From assembly GCA_001910725.1 (NCBI GenBank), contig MJGA01000022.1, forward strand, positions 372,001 to 436,000: DNA of 64,000 nucleotides, in the 5' to 3' direction. Within the stretch, counting starts at the first letter, position 1, and each line of letters begins with the position of its first letter. The translations under genes and the position numbers were made by a program. The notes below the pieces were generated by a model. That model saw only the letters and a program-made list of their open reading frames with translations, was not told the origin of the DNA and ran no database searches. This document shows positions 10,960 to 23,094 of the stretch, in pieces. The DNA comes from Phanerodontia chrysosporium. Its lineage: Eukaryota > Basidiomycota > Agaricomycetes > Polyporales > Phanerochaetaceae.

Positions 10960-13900
10960 TTAAAGGAATCCAATAGACTTCCAGTACCCCAACCACTGCA
11001 TAGCGTCTTCCTCTGTCAACTGTGGAAGGTTCTCTGAGCTCAGTGAGGGTGCGACCTGCATGGCCTGCTCCACAGATAGCTTCGGCAGGCCAAGTGCTTC
11101 ACGTTTCACCTCCTTTGCATCATCGACGTGTACTTGCACGACCCCGCTGCCCTTCGTGGGCACCGGGCCGCCAGCATGGTGCTCGATCTGCACGTCGCCG
11201 CACGGCTGCACGGCATCCAGCCCCTCGAAGTGCTCGAGCAGCTTGAGCGCGGGTTGCGCCGGAGTTCCTCGACCTCCTGGTCGGCGGCATGTTCCCGAAC
11301 CACTGCGCGCTCGCGCGCAGGCGGCGCAGCCACGCATGGTACTCGACGGGCTGCAGCCGCAGCGCCTGCGCGACCGGCGCAAAGAGCGTGCGCCAGTGCA
11401 CGGGCCGCGGGTGTGTGAGGTGGTACGTCGCGAACGGGGCGCCGGCCGCGCGGAGCATGTCGATCGTCGCGCGCGCGGCCGCGTCCACGGGGATCCAGGA
11501 CACCTCCTGAGCCAGCTATGAGCGAAGACCAGCCGCGAACAGGGGCAAGGTACGCACCGCGTCGAAGTCCGGCAGGCAGCCGAGGTACGCGCTCGACTTG
11601 ACGAGGATCGGGATGTGCTCCGCCGTGTTCCACGCGCCGTTACCTGACGAGCCCGTGATCTGGCCGAGGCGCATGACGATGGTGTGCATCGGCGTGCCAA
11701 CCTTCGCTGACGTCTCGCTGACTGCCTTCAGGATGCTCTCGCCGACCCATTTGGATTCCGTGTAGCCGGTGTTCAACGCTACTGATGCGTCGATGGGTAC
11801 CTCAGGTATTGGGTGAGTGCGGCTTACATCTGTGGACAGGTGCAGTCAGGTCCACGCTTCGAGGCGTGTAGGTTGAAGGCATACGGTTGAGCAGCCCTAT
11901 CGAGCTGACAAAGAGGAGTTGCGGAGGCGGCGAGAACGGCGATGCCAGAGAAAGGTCGACCAGGTTCCGTACACTTCGAACACTTGGTTCGAAAGAGCTC
12001 AAGGGCATGTTGAAGTTCACCGGCCAGGCTTTTGGGCACGTCAGAATGACCACAGGCACCCTTCTCGTTTCTCATCACGCACCGTTGTGCAGAATATGCG
12101 TGACAGAGTTGCGGATCTGGGTCACAAATTCAGCACCTCGAGGTTGTGCGAGATCAACACATGGACATACCTCTTCATACAACTCTTTTCGAGCCCGAGG
12201 TAATCGCCATCAAAGTTCGATTCGACGAAGACGACTTTGCCAGAGTTCACGATTCGATTACTGTCGTACCCGCGATCTTCAAGAACTTGCTTTTGCCGCT
12301 CTTCAAGAGGTCTCTGGCCTCGTCGATTTACCGCGTAGACCTTCCTGACATTCGAATCGTCTACAAGCGCGGCAAGAAGTGCGGTGCCGAGGCTTCCTGT
12401 CGTACCCGTGACGAGCACAACGTCTTGCTCTGGGCGTTTCGTGCTGGGCGTATGCTTCGGCAAGTCTTGACTGTACTTCTCTACCATTGCGTGCATCGCT
12501 CTGATGCGCTGTTTCTCATCCATCGCGTCTTCTGGGGCTTCTGCGCTCACAATCCGGGATAGGTACTGCGTGAGTGCTAGGATGGACGGGTTATGGTACA
12601 CGCAGTTGCTCGGAACCGCCCTCGTGTTCACGCGCGTCGTCTGGCGAAGGGCGTGCAGGATCGAATTGCGAATCCATGTTGCTTGCAGACTATTTTATAG
12701 GGAGGGTCAGCGTGGTATATGGTGATGGTGAGGGGTTACCCCTATACGGACCTATCGCACCCCCGTTGAAACAGATCGTCTCCATCGGCGACAGGGCGCT
12801 TCATGACCTCGTGAACGACTGCACGCACGAAATCAAGTGTGTGCGTAGGGTTCCAGGACCGTGGTGGCTGAAGGTGTGCCTGAGTCGTCTCCTCCACGGT
12901 AGCGTAAAGCTCCTCGATCTCCGGCCCGTATTCGTTGATTATAGCCGGCCGACGAGGTGTACCTTTCGCAGTGTATGTGAATGGTTTCGACGGTTTCGAG
13001 ACGATAATCATCTGCTGTACGTTAGATTGGGGAAGGGGATCGCGACATCCCTCCACGAACCTCTTTGAAGATACGTGAATGCTGTGGTGCATAGGCATTG
13101 ACCTTCTCGATCGTTGGCCTGTTCCGGTCAGGATATCAGAAACTAGGCAAATTTCCAACGACGTGCTATGCACCATATAGCGTTCCTGAAGTCCGCAAGT
13201 TTCTTCTCATCGCTTGCGTCGAACTTGTATTGGGGCTTTGGGTCTATCAGGACACCAGGCTGGAATTTACCACGCCCAAACATAATCGCGTTCTGGATGT
13301 GCGGGTCCTGGTTCAACAGGGGCTCTGGTTGTATGCGTCAGTGCAAGGGCTGCGCGCGTTGGAGCTGAATGGCGTACCCAAAGGTGCGGGGTTCGTCTAG
13401 CAACTTCAAGTCAGGCATCTCATCCTGAAGCGGTGTCGTGCGACGTACCTTCTCTCCCGTACTGTGCATAATCTGCTCGTCTGAGCGGCCACCGATCTTC
13501 CACAAGCCCTTCCGCGTCGGGTGCGGTATGAGAATATCATTGGTATCATACCCCGGTACGCCGTTTACAGTGGTGTTCAAGACGGAAGGCACCTGGTGCT
13601 CGCTCACCTAGACATGAGTTTCAGATGCACCGTTTCCATGTGTATCGGATGTGCAGCTCACTGTGAGGATAAGCTGTGCGTTTCCGTCCTCCAGAGGCAC
13701 GAAGTACGTGCCGCACTGCTTCGAAAAGGCGAAGTAAGCCCAGTCCATGCCATTGCCCTTTTCTGCAGGCGAACTCAATGAGAAGCAACCCATACGCGAA
13801 CGTTCAAAGACGCCTACTAGGTAGGATCTCGTTGATGATGCCGTATTCGGTCCTGGACACAATCAAGTCAGAGAGGAATAGTCTTGAACGCAGGAACAAG

Positions 13901-15260
13901 AACATACAACCCATATAGAGTGAATATATCAACGCCCTTTGATGCCAGAAGATCCCCGACCTCATCGGCGAGCGGACCGCCACCGTAGAGCTAAATCATT
14001 CAGTTCGAGGGCGAAAATAGCGGAAAGATCGTACGCACGACGCCCTGCGTACGCGTGATCCACTCTACCTGTTCCGGAACCTTGCACCATGCCTAATGAA
14101 CACGTTGGAATCTCTTAGGAGTAGGAAAGGCTGCAAATTCTTGCCTCGAGCATGCTAGGCACGCAGAACAGCAGATCGCTCTTCGTCGCCATCGCTTCGC
14201 GGAGTACGTCGTCCGCCGCGGGTACGCGTGCAGGGAATTGGGGCTTGAAGGCAGTCAGCACAAGCCCACACGCGAGGGCCCAGCCGAGCGACGCCATGCC
14301 CATGCCGTGGAACATGGGGATCGCCTGGCACGCAAGGCGCATGCCCGTGAGCTCACGCTCGTGGTAGTCTGTACAGAGTTTCATGAGGTATTCGTGCTGC
14401 GCAGGATGCGGGACATACATGGCCAGCGGCCGTAGATCAGCGAATTCCAGTGGGCCCAGGAAATTGGCTTCGGAAAGGCGGTGGACCCTGCACGAGAGAA
14501 GTGAGCTCAGATGCGGCAAGCTTGCCCGGGCATGGTCTCACCTGATGAGTGTAGAATTAGAGCGGTGTCTTTGAAGTTGTACGTCTCCATTGGCGGCAGC
14601 AGCTCGGGTTTGTCATCTGGGATAGTGATATACAGCTCATTAAATAATGGCATGGGCGATGAGGCGGGACGTTGTCCCCGGCTGCTTTCAGCATATTGAC
14701 CGCCTCAGCGTAAACCTCTTGCATAGCGGACTCGCGGCCAACAAAGACGTGATCGACCTGCGCTTTCGTCAGCAGATGCGCGATTGCAGGAGCTGAATTG
14801 CGAGGCGAGATCGGAAACAGCGGATATCCCGTCCTGAACGTGGCGAGGTTCATGGTTGCGTAGGTGATTGTGTCTGATAGATTGTGAGCGGATCTAGCCC
14901 TTGTTCTTGGGAAGATATGCGACACTCACCTGCGGATGAGACGAACGCTATCACCGGCCGGGTTTTTGATTCGAGCACCCCGGCCTGCTTCAACGCGTCC
15001 TGGACGATCCGTGCGCCTCGATGCACGGCATATTGGGCGGTCTCGAAGTCAATGGTCACGAGGGAGCCATCGTCCTCCAGGTACTCGAATAGCGGGTGCT
15101 TCGGCGAGTGTTCTGCCTGCCAGTCGAATTGCTGGGCAAGGCACAGTGAGCCGTCGATCGGCGGGGCCTTGAACGTGCCGCACGAAAGACCCTGTGTGCG
15201 CCTCGGGATCTCCGGGTACGGCAGCCGCATGTAGTCGCGCGGGTTCATGGCTGTGGTCAT
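10960..15260 (-). CDS. Adenylate-forming reductase (NRPS-like, A-T-R architecture)
   Basis: A single-module enzyme that activates a carboxylic acid as the AMP ester, loads it on a phosphopantetheine arm and reduces it to aldehyde or alcohol. Start ATG at 15260 (MTTAMNPRDYMRLPYPEIP). Adenylation domain: A3 motif HSSGSTAFPKPI (split by an intron near 14476-14528), MFHGMGMASLGWAL, then GRSDEQIMHSTGEK. Thiolation domain: CDSLQATWIRN, whose Ser codon is split by an intron near 12693-12760. Reductase domain: VTGTTGSLGTALLAAL for NADPH, RLGQITG, and the catalytic Tyr/Lys in GYTESKWVGE. The C-terminus is LTEEDAMQWLGYW. Two apparent single-base deletions (about 11297-11302 and 11247-11255) shift the frame near the C-terminus. 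With each base supplied, the frame continues as EEL..ALKLLEHF to the natural stop. Substrate unknown. Confidence 0.85.
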
Positions 15261-16846
15261 AATGGCCGTGGCTGAAGGAGTGACTCGACGCGGGAGAAAT
15301 CCTGGGAGGCGTGGGGTGCGCCCTGCTATACATATACCCTGGCGTCTATGCGTGCGTACGCGACGGAACGGCGCGCAGAGGGTTACAGATATGTTGCGTT
15401 GTTTCGTCATCGAGGTGATCCAGTGGGCTCAGCCCGCCCCCACCCGCTCTTACTGCGCCATCACTTGCAGGGACATTTGCGTCGTCGAAACGCACGCAGT
15501 ACAGTCGGGTGTATGTTAATCTGCCATTCTCAAGGTCAGTACTGCAATGCTTATATGCGTCGCTGGCGACATGCGGGGTGAGGGGACAGCCGTGGAGTCG
15601 CAGTGTCAGGTTTCCGGCTCTGTCACTTACTGAAACACTTGTCGGATGGCGGGCTCGGCACAGCGCCGGCACGACTGCCGCGTCTTGTTAGACACTTGCA
15701 ATTGGCCGCCCAATGTTGCAGTATGTGAAACCGAATTTAAGTGAACATTAGATATTGTTAGTCAGGACTACTGGTGAATCCCACGATATCTGGACGTCTT
15801 CGGCATGCCATGGACGCTGCGTCCGAGTCGTTTGAAGAGCGGTTTCGTTGCTGATCATAACTATCCACGCACCACAATGCCCCAATAGAATAGTATCTTG
15901 GATCATCATACTCCTGGACCCTGCTTACGTAGTTGATCTGAAAAGGAGACAGAGGATTATGGCAGGTGCTAGTGTGATTATATCAGAGCAGTTGACACAG
16001 GCATCGTTGAGCACCGTTCGTATCTATCTCAGCACTCACAATAATCTCAGGTACATCCCACGGCCCTTTACAGTATGGGGGCCAGTGCCAAAGACTCCGT
16101 TTTTAGAGGATGGTTCCAGCGACGATTCTTTGCCCCGGCGACAACGATTGCTGTTACGTCTGCTCGAGCTCTAGCATCAGGCATTGGTCGCTCGGACGTG
16201 ATTTGTATGCAGATCTAGTAGGAAACAAATTGCGACGAATGCAGGGCTGCTTGCGGTGGGAAAGTGCGAGAAATTTGACGGTTCCTTCTAGGTCTAGCGC
16301 GCGAGAAATGAGGATAGCAAGGCACATGCTGAGTCTGTAGTGTTTTTCTGTGACCTTCTTCGTCTGATATTAGTGCTTTCGCGAGACGTTACTGCTGGGG
16401 CATGCTGAGAGTGTAGTAGAGACAGAGGAGCGGCAGGAGAGGTGTTGGACTCGGAAAGCTCGGAGCAACGCTCATGGTTCAGCTAGCCGAAAAAGGCAAT
16501 ACCCTCGTGGCGCCAGAATATATGTTCTTCGGCTATCTTTCTCGCCGCTTTGCATTGCGAGCAATGGACGATGGAGACATGCATAACATTTTCGGCGACG
16601 CGAACTCTATGGTAACCGAGCCTGCCGAGTGTGGGTAGTGCTGGTATCGTATGTATAACATATCCGGGTAACCAGCTACCACTGCCCGATGTCCATGACC
16701 AATGAACTACATAGAGCAGCTACGTATGATGAGGTCCGTAATTCCAATAGCATAAGTCTAGCGTGCAGTCACAGAACAGGTTGATGGTCCGACCGCAGAG
16801 TCAAAGTAAATAGCAAATAATAACGGGAACATGTGGACGCACAGCA
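15261..16846. other. Intergenic, no gene recognised
   Basis: About 1.6 kb between the reductase start and the end of the first MFS gene. It is moderately AT-rich. The longest ORF (15848-16174, +) starts MLIITIHAPQC and shows no family I know and no convincing splice continuation. Treated as promoter and terminator space. Confidence 0.4.
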
Positions 16847-18792
16847 TCAGACTTGCTTCACGGGCTCTTCACGAATGCCTGTTGTCATGCTCGAGGCCCT
16901 ATCAGCCTCCACAGACCGACGTGGTCCTTCAGACGGATCTACGACAGTTGCCAGAGTATGGCTGCTTGCCCGGTTTGTCTCGGGTGCGCGCACCTCGACC
17001 TTTTCGCCGGCCTCGGTCTTCGTAGCTTCAGCGTCGCCAGGAGGGGCTCCGCGGTGTTCCGCTTCGACGCGATAGAACACAAGCAGTGCGAGGAACTCCA
17101 CGCCGACGACAGCGAGCACGAACCAGAATGCCGCTGCGCGCCCGGCATAGCCATCGGATCCCCGCTCTTCTGCGCCACGGCATTCTGGATGCTGTTCACC
17201 GCCGCGATGCCGACCGCGGATCCGAGCTGCAGCGCACCGTTGAACATCGCGCCGACGGTGCCCGCCATGCTCGCCGGTGCGGCGCGGAAGATGGCGATGT
17301 TTGTGTGCGTGTACCACATCAAGACGCCGGCAGCACCCAGGATGAGTCCGGGCAGCACGTGCGAGAAGTACTTGTCGGGCGAGTCCGCCATCGCGAGCAG
17401 CACGGTCGCAACGGCGACGATGCACTGCGCGAACAGGAGCACGTATTTCGGACTGATGTGGTTTGAGATGGGGCCGCTGAAACTCGCGATGAACGCAAGG
17501 ACACCGACAGGGACCATGCGCAGCGCGACGGAGACGATTGACCACTTGTAGACACCCTGCCACAGGGTCGTCATCACCGTGAAGACAGTTGTCAGCCACA
17601 GGAATGGAAGCAGCGCCATGCCAAACAGGACCGAAAAGTTGGGCAGGAACCACGTGCGGGGCGGCCTGTACCAGGTATTAGCATCGTGTCCAACACGCGT
17701 TCGTGGCGGTCACTTACACGGCAGCTGTGCTGACGGGGATTTGTGCCTCGTAGAAAAAGAAGAGGGTGACGCCGACGACGGAGATTACCAACGGGGCGAT
17801 GAACTGGGCAGTGCGCCATCCAACAGTCGAGCCCGACGTTATCGAAAAGATGAACAGGATGAGAGCAGCCGTGAGGATGGAGACGCCGACGATGTCGAGT
17901 TGCTTCCAACGGTGCGGCTGCGGCTCGTCGATGCCTTGACGCGGAGGGGGAGAAAGGGTCCGACAGAGGATGCCGATGGGAACTGCTACTATGGCGACGA
18001 ACCAGAATACCCAGGGCCAACTCGCGAATTGGACGAAAATGGCACCAATGATGAGGCCGAGGACATTGCCAATGCCACCACAGGCACCGAAGGCTGCAAT
18101 CGCACCTGGAAAATGCGTTGTAAATATCGACGAGTTGCTCGCAGACGCCAACAGTACGCACGGGACTGCTCATGAGGGTCCGGGAAGACGTCGACAAGGA
18201 GGCTGAGGGCCGAAGGAATTGTCAAAGATGTCGCTGAAGCGCTTCACGATCAGCTGTTGCTTGCGGATGAGACCACAGTATACTCACCCACTCCACACAA
18301 CGCCCTCAGAACGATGAGGGCGATTGTGTTGCGTACGAAACCAGCACCGATAGAAAGAAAACCCAGCGTGAAAGCTCCAAAGCAGAACGAACATCCTGTC
18401 ACCAATTCAGCACCAGCTAAGTACGATATGAAAGAAAGACGTACTTGGGTTATATACATCGCTTATTCTTCCACTCTGCGCCCACCGTCAGTGTCAGGTA
18501 CGAGATTGGAACGGCAGAGACGTACAATCAAGAGGAAAGACGCGAAGGTGAGTTGAAATGCGCTTATCAACCAGGTAGATTCGCTCTCCGTCATTCTCAA
18601 CACGACGATGAGCGAAGGGATGGCAGGATATAAGGACGAGCTATTGAAAGCGTCAAGGAAATCTGCGAGGCAGAAGAGGACGAGCAAGAAATATCGGCGT
18701 GCGGTCGAGCAACGTTGCGGCACCTCACCGTCGACGAGTGTCTGCGCCGGCGAGAGCACGCAACCTGTCACAGCCTTTTCAGAGGGTCCCAT
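16847..18792 (-). CDS. MFS transporter, copy 1 (probable drug/metabolite exporter), with an apparent frameshift
   Basis: Major facilitator with a 12-14-helix pattern, likely proton-coupled export. Start ATG at 18792 (MGPSEKAVTGCVLSPAQTLVDG). Helix 1 is DFLDAFNSSSLYPAIPSL. Exon joins give TWLISAFQLTFASFLLI-SGRISDVYNP, then SIGAGFVRNTIALIVLRAL and LTIPSALSLLVDVFP. The middle loop is QPHRWKQLDIVGVSIL, followed by ALRMVPVGVLAFIASFSGPIS. It is closely similar throughout to the copy at 21077-23094. Near 17150-17165 the frame breaks: one reading runs to a stop at 16939, while the family C-terminus (YAGRAAAFWFVLAVVG .. GIREEPVKQV) lies in the next frame, ending at 16847. One missing base explains it. 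Either an assembly indel or a real inactivation of the last helix. Confidence 0.75.
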
Positions 18793-21076
18793 CTGTGCGA
18801 CTTTTGCTGAAATGCGGATGGAAATGGCAAGATGGACGAGCAGAAAAGCAAAGCAGCCCCAGGCCTCACGTCGTGCGAGGATGTCTGCAACTTATACGAG
18901 GCTTGCGGATGCAGTCGCACGCATTTCATAAGTCGAGGACTGCTGCAAAGCTGCCATGCAGTCTCCTCGCCCTGCTGTAGGTGGTAGATGAGCGTTGAGG
19001 GACTACGGCCTTCGCACAATATTTCACTCGCCATTTGTGAGCTTATAGAGGGCCGCAGAACTTCGACGAAGCCTAAGTCACTCGCGTGGTGCGGCATTAC
19101 CGCACTAGGACCGCAGAAAGTCGCCGAAGGATTGGTGTCGAGACCCACCGCGGCATGTTGCAGTAACCGCGTGTTCCTAGAGAACAATATCCCCGTTCTC
19201 GACTCAGACCCTAGACAACTGATGTTCCTGCGAGCAGCGTCGTAGTATGGATTGATCGCACGGTCCAAGGGTGCCCAATCGTTGTGGTCTTTTACAGCAG
19301 CAAGGCTCCACCTCGGAGGCGTGCCACACCTGCAGTGGCAACGAGGTGAGCCGTAATTCATTTAAACACAGCAAATAAGGGGCGTAAGTTCTCACCAGCT
19401 ATGTACCTACCGCTACAGCACTGCCTTGATATGACTCACCGACCCCTCGTATGATGAAGTCTCATTGTCCGCGTTCCTCTCGGAGGTTGTGCATCCCCGC
19501 CGTCACACGCATTTGCGGCGTGCTACGCCCGCCCAAGGCACACACAGCACACCAGCAGAAGCAGAGAGCTTGTCGTCGAGCCACGTTGCGCGATAGAGAC
19601 GTAATTAGACAGGAGCATCGCACCAGCGCAGCCCATATTTCCACCTTCCATGCCTCGGACTTTCAGCCACATTTCCCGAAAATACTGCCCTCACTAGCGT
19701 GCGCTTCATTGCCGCAAGCTCTGGTGAAGGCTATGTGGATGTGGACAGCGAGGAGCGCAATATGCGTGGGCTGCACGCAGGCGTGCTCTACGAGATGGTG
19801 GTGGAAGAAGAGACGTGACGCGACATAACAAACCTTAACTTACTGGGTCTTTCAAACCTTATCATTATCCATTTGAAGCGAGTTAACGGCACTTTCGGTT
19901 GCACTATACACAGCCACTTACTCTTGCTTACTCATCTTACTTACAGGCCTGTCTTACCCGGAACCAACACTGTCGACGTTTCGGTATGCGTCCTATCGTA
20001 TGTCGTTGTCACCACCTGCCTACCTCTGCACATATTTCCCCGTGCGCGATGCAGCGGGCTGCCTCCGCCGACGAGGATGAACAAATACCGTGACGGTGTC
20101 ATCCAGATTCATTCGTCGGCGATGTTCGTAGTGGGCTAGTCTCAATCTTATCTACCGCGCGTGCGCTGGACATGCAAGCCCGATAGCGAAGCCTCGTTGA
20201 AGACGGGCAGAGGAACATTCCGCCTTTCATTGGAGACTGCGTCGGCCGTCTGTCGAAACCGTTACTCCCCGCTTATGTTCGCGTGGGGGACTGCCAGTGC
20301 GCCTCAGGCTCGGCCCCCAGCCGATAGTAGTACTCATCCAGGATCCAAGTTTTTGCCTCACCTTTCACATAATCTTTAGCCTATCAGATAGTATAACATA
20401 TCTAGGATCATTGTGTGAACCCATTTTGCGTATCCCTGTGTAAGCGCTCGTGTGCGGATAGATGGGTGAAGTCGACTCAAGAGCAACCACTTCATCCCTC
20501 CACCAAGTTGCATTGCCTTCGTCTCTCTTCGGCTTGAACGTGAACGGCATGCTTCAGTTGAAGCGGGTGGTGAGAAATTGATTGCTGATCTGGGAGAAAG
20601 GTTTGTTCCAATTTCCATATCCGTATGTCTCAGTGACATCCAGCCCTGAGCCGTCAGGCGAGGTGGGGCTCGAAAGCCGCCAGCTTCGTGGCGTTCTGAT
20701 CTTAGTTTCTTGGCGGCACCTACCCTGCACGGATTACACGCCACTCCTCGGCCACTATTCACAAGAGATAATCTGGTCGGACGAAAACTCTATATCGCGT
20801 CTAATTACCGAACAACTTTTGGATGTCGGGAGGGGTGCGAAGTGCGTGTGTGTGCTAACTAAACGACGTGGAACGGAACTAGTACTATAGATACACCAAG
20901 TATACACTGCAGGGAAAGTCTACGTGCGGAGTGTCGAAAACGGTCTGTGCGTGATTGCGTCTAGGTTCGTGAGATGCGTGAAAAGCCCAAGTGAAAAAAG
21001 AATTCGTGACGAGAACTAAAAAAGGCAGATAAGTAGGAATGAATAATGATAGCGAGCACGTCAGCGCGGAGATGGC
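18793..21076. other. Intergenic between the two MFS copies, no gene recognised
   Basis: About 2.3 kb with no supported gene. ORFs at 19451-19828 (+) and 18768-19361 (-) have no recognisable domain. If the transporters arose by tandem duplication, this stretch is either the original spacer or later insertion. I see no TIR, LTR or poly-A tail that would show the latter. Confidence 0.4.
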
Positions 21077-23094
21077 TTAAACTTGCTTCACCGTCTCCTC
21101 GCGGATCTCCTCGCAAAGGCTGCGCTCGTCGGACGCGCGGGCGGCCTCCTCAGAGTGACGGGCCTCCTCGCGCACGTCCTCGACCTTCTCGGAGAAGATC
21201 TTGCCGTCCGCTTCAGTGGGCTCCGTCGCGAGCGCCTCCTCGGCCTTTGGCTCCTCCACGCCCTTCTCAGCAGCAGCGGCCTTGGCGGCCTTCTTGGCGG
21301 CCTCGACGTCGTCGGGTGGTGCGCCGCGGTGCTCGGCCTCGACGCGGTAGAACACGAGGAGCGAGACAACCTCGACGCCGATGATCGCGAGGAGGAACCA
21401 GAACGCGGCCGCGCGGCCGGCGTAGCCGTTGCGGTCGCCGCGCTTCTCCTCGATGCTGCTCTCGATGGAGCTCACGGCGGCGATACCGACGGCCGAGCCG
21501 AGCTGCAGAGCGCCGTTGAAGATCGCGCCGACGGTGCCCGCCATGCTTGCGGGCGACGTCCGGAAGATGGCGATGTTCGTGTGCGTGTACCAGAGCATCG
21601 CGCCACCGCTGCCGAGAATGAACGCGGGGAGCACGTGCGAGAAGTACTTGTCGGGCGAGTCTGCGGTCGCGAGCAGGATCGTCGCGATCGCGACGATGCA
21701 TTGCGCGAAGAGCAGCACGTACTTGGGGCTGATGCGGTTCGAGAGCGGCCCGCTGAAGCTCGCGGCGAAGGCGAGGACGCCGATGGGGATCATGCGCAGC
21801 GCGACCGAGATGACGGACCACTTGTACACCTCCTGCCAGAGCTCGGTGATGATCGTGAAGATCGTCGTCCACCAGAGGAAAGGAAGCAGGGCCATGCCGA
21901 ACAGGACCGAGAAGTTGGGCAGGAACCATGTGCGAGGCGGCCTGACACAATTTGTTAGAATTTTGCTTCACAGCAGGGAAACGCTAAAGACTTACACAGC
22001 GGCAGTGCTGGCTGGGATGCGGGTCTCGAAGAAGAAGAAGCCGGCGACGCCAAAAACAGAGATGACGAGTGGCACGAGAACCTCTGCCGTCGCCCAGCCG
22101 ACGGTGGAACCCGACGTGATCGCGAAAATGAAGAGGATGAGTGCAGCAGTGAGAATCGATACGCCACCGAGGTCGAGCTGCTTCCAGCGCTGTGACTGCG
22201 GCTCGTCGATGCCGCGACGCGGTGTGGGCGCAAGCCACATGCACAGGCCGCCAATGGGAATCGCGAGGATGGCGACGAACCAGAACACCCAGGACCAGTT
22301 CGCGAACTGCACGAAGATGGCACCGATGATCAGGCCGAGGACATTGCCAATGGCGCCGCAGCCCCCGAACACACCGATGGCACCTGTGGCATCGTTGTCA
22401 GTACGTAGTCCTCTTTAGGAAGCGCCATGAGTGCTACGCACGAGATTGCTCATTGGGTTCGGGAAAGACCTCAACGAGGAGCGTCAGAGCCGACGGAATC
22501 GTCAATGACGCAGCTAAACCGCACAAGTGTCAGTCCCAGAGCGACGTGCCCGCGCGACGGAGACATACCGATACCGCTCAGGGCCCGGAGGACTATGAGC
22601 GTGATCTTGTCGCCCACGAAGCCAGCGCCGATCGAAATGCAGCCGAGCATAACGGCGCCAAAGGTGAAGGCGTATTCTGGAGCGCACAAGGTTAGCTCTG
22701 CGCGCGCGGACGCACGGAATTGACAAGGAATACGCACTTGGGTTGTAAACGTCACTGATCCTGCCACTCTATGGCCCGCAGTCAGCTTCGGGAGCACGGT
22801 GCGGCGGGCTGGCGTGGAAGCACTTACAATGAGGAGGAACGAGGCGAACGTGAGCTGGAACGCGCTGATGATCCAGGTTGCCTCGCTCTCGGTCATGTTC
22901 AGGTCAATGACGAGCGAGGGGATGGCGGAGAAGAGCGACGAGTTGTTGAAGGCATCGAGAAACTGGGCGAGACAGAAGATGATAAGGAGGAAGTAGCGGC
23001 GGGCGAGCGAGTACCGCTGGGGGACCCGGCCGTCAACGAGGGTTTGCGCTGGGGAGAGCGAGAGGTCGTTGGCTGCTTTCGGTGGAGCTATCAT
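21077..23094 (-). CDS. MFS transporter, copy 2 (probable drug/metabolite exporter)
   Basis: Paralogue of the gene at 16847-18792, apparently intact. Start ATG at 23094 (MIAPPKAANDLSLSPAQTLVDG). Helix 1 is QFLDAFNNSSLFSAIPSL, followed by TWIISAFQLTFASFLLI, SIGAGFVGDKITLIVLRAL, the cytoplasmic loop SQRWKQLDLGGVSIL and ALRMIPIGVLAFAASFSGPLS. The last helix reads YAGRAAAFWFLLAIIGVEVV, and a charged tail rich in Glu/Ala ends in EEIREETVKQV. The matching end of copy 1 (GIREEPVKQV) shows that both copies kept the same tail. Introns sit at equivalent places (about 21939-21995 and several in 22385-22860). Likely a plasma or vacuolar membrane exporter. Proximity to the adenylate-forming reductase suggests product export, which is inference. 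Confidence 0.85.
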
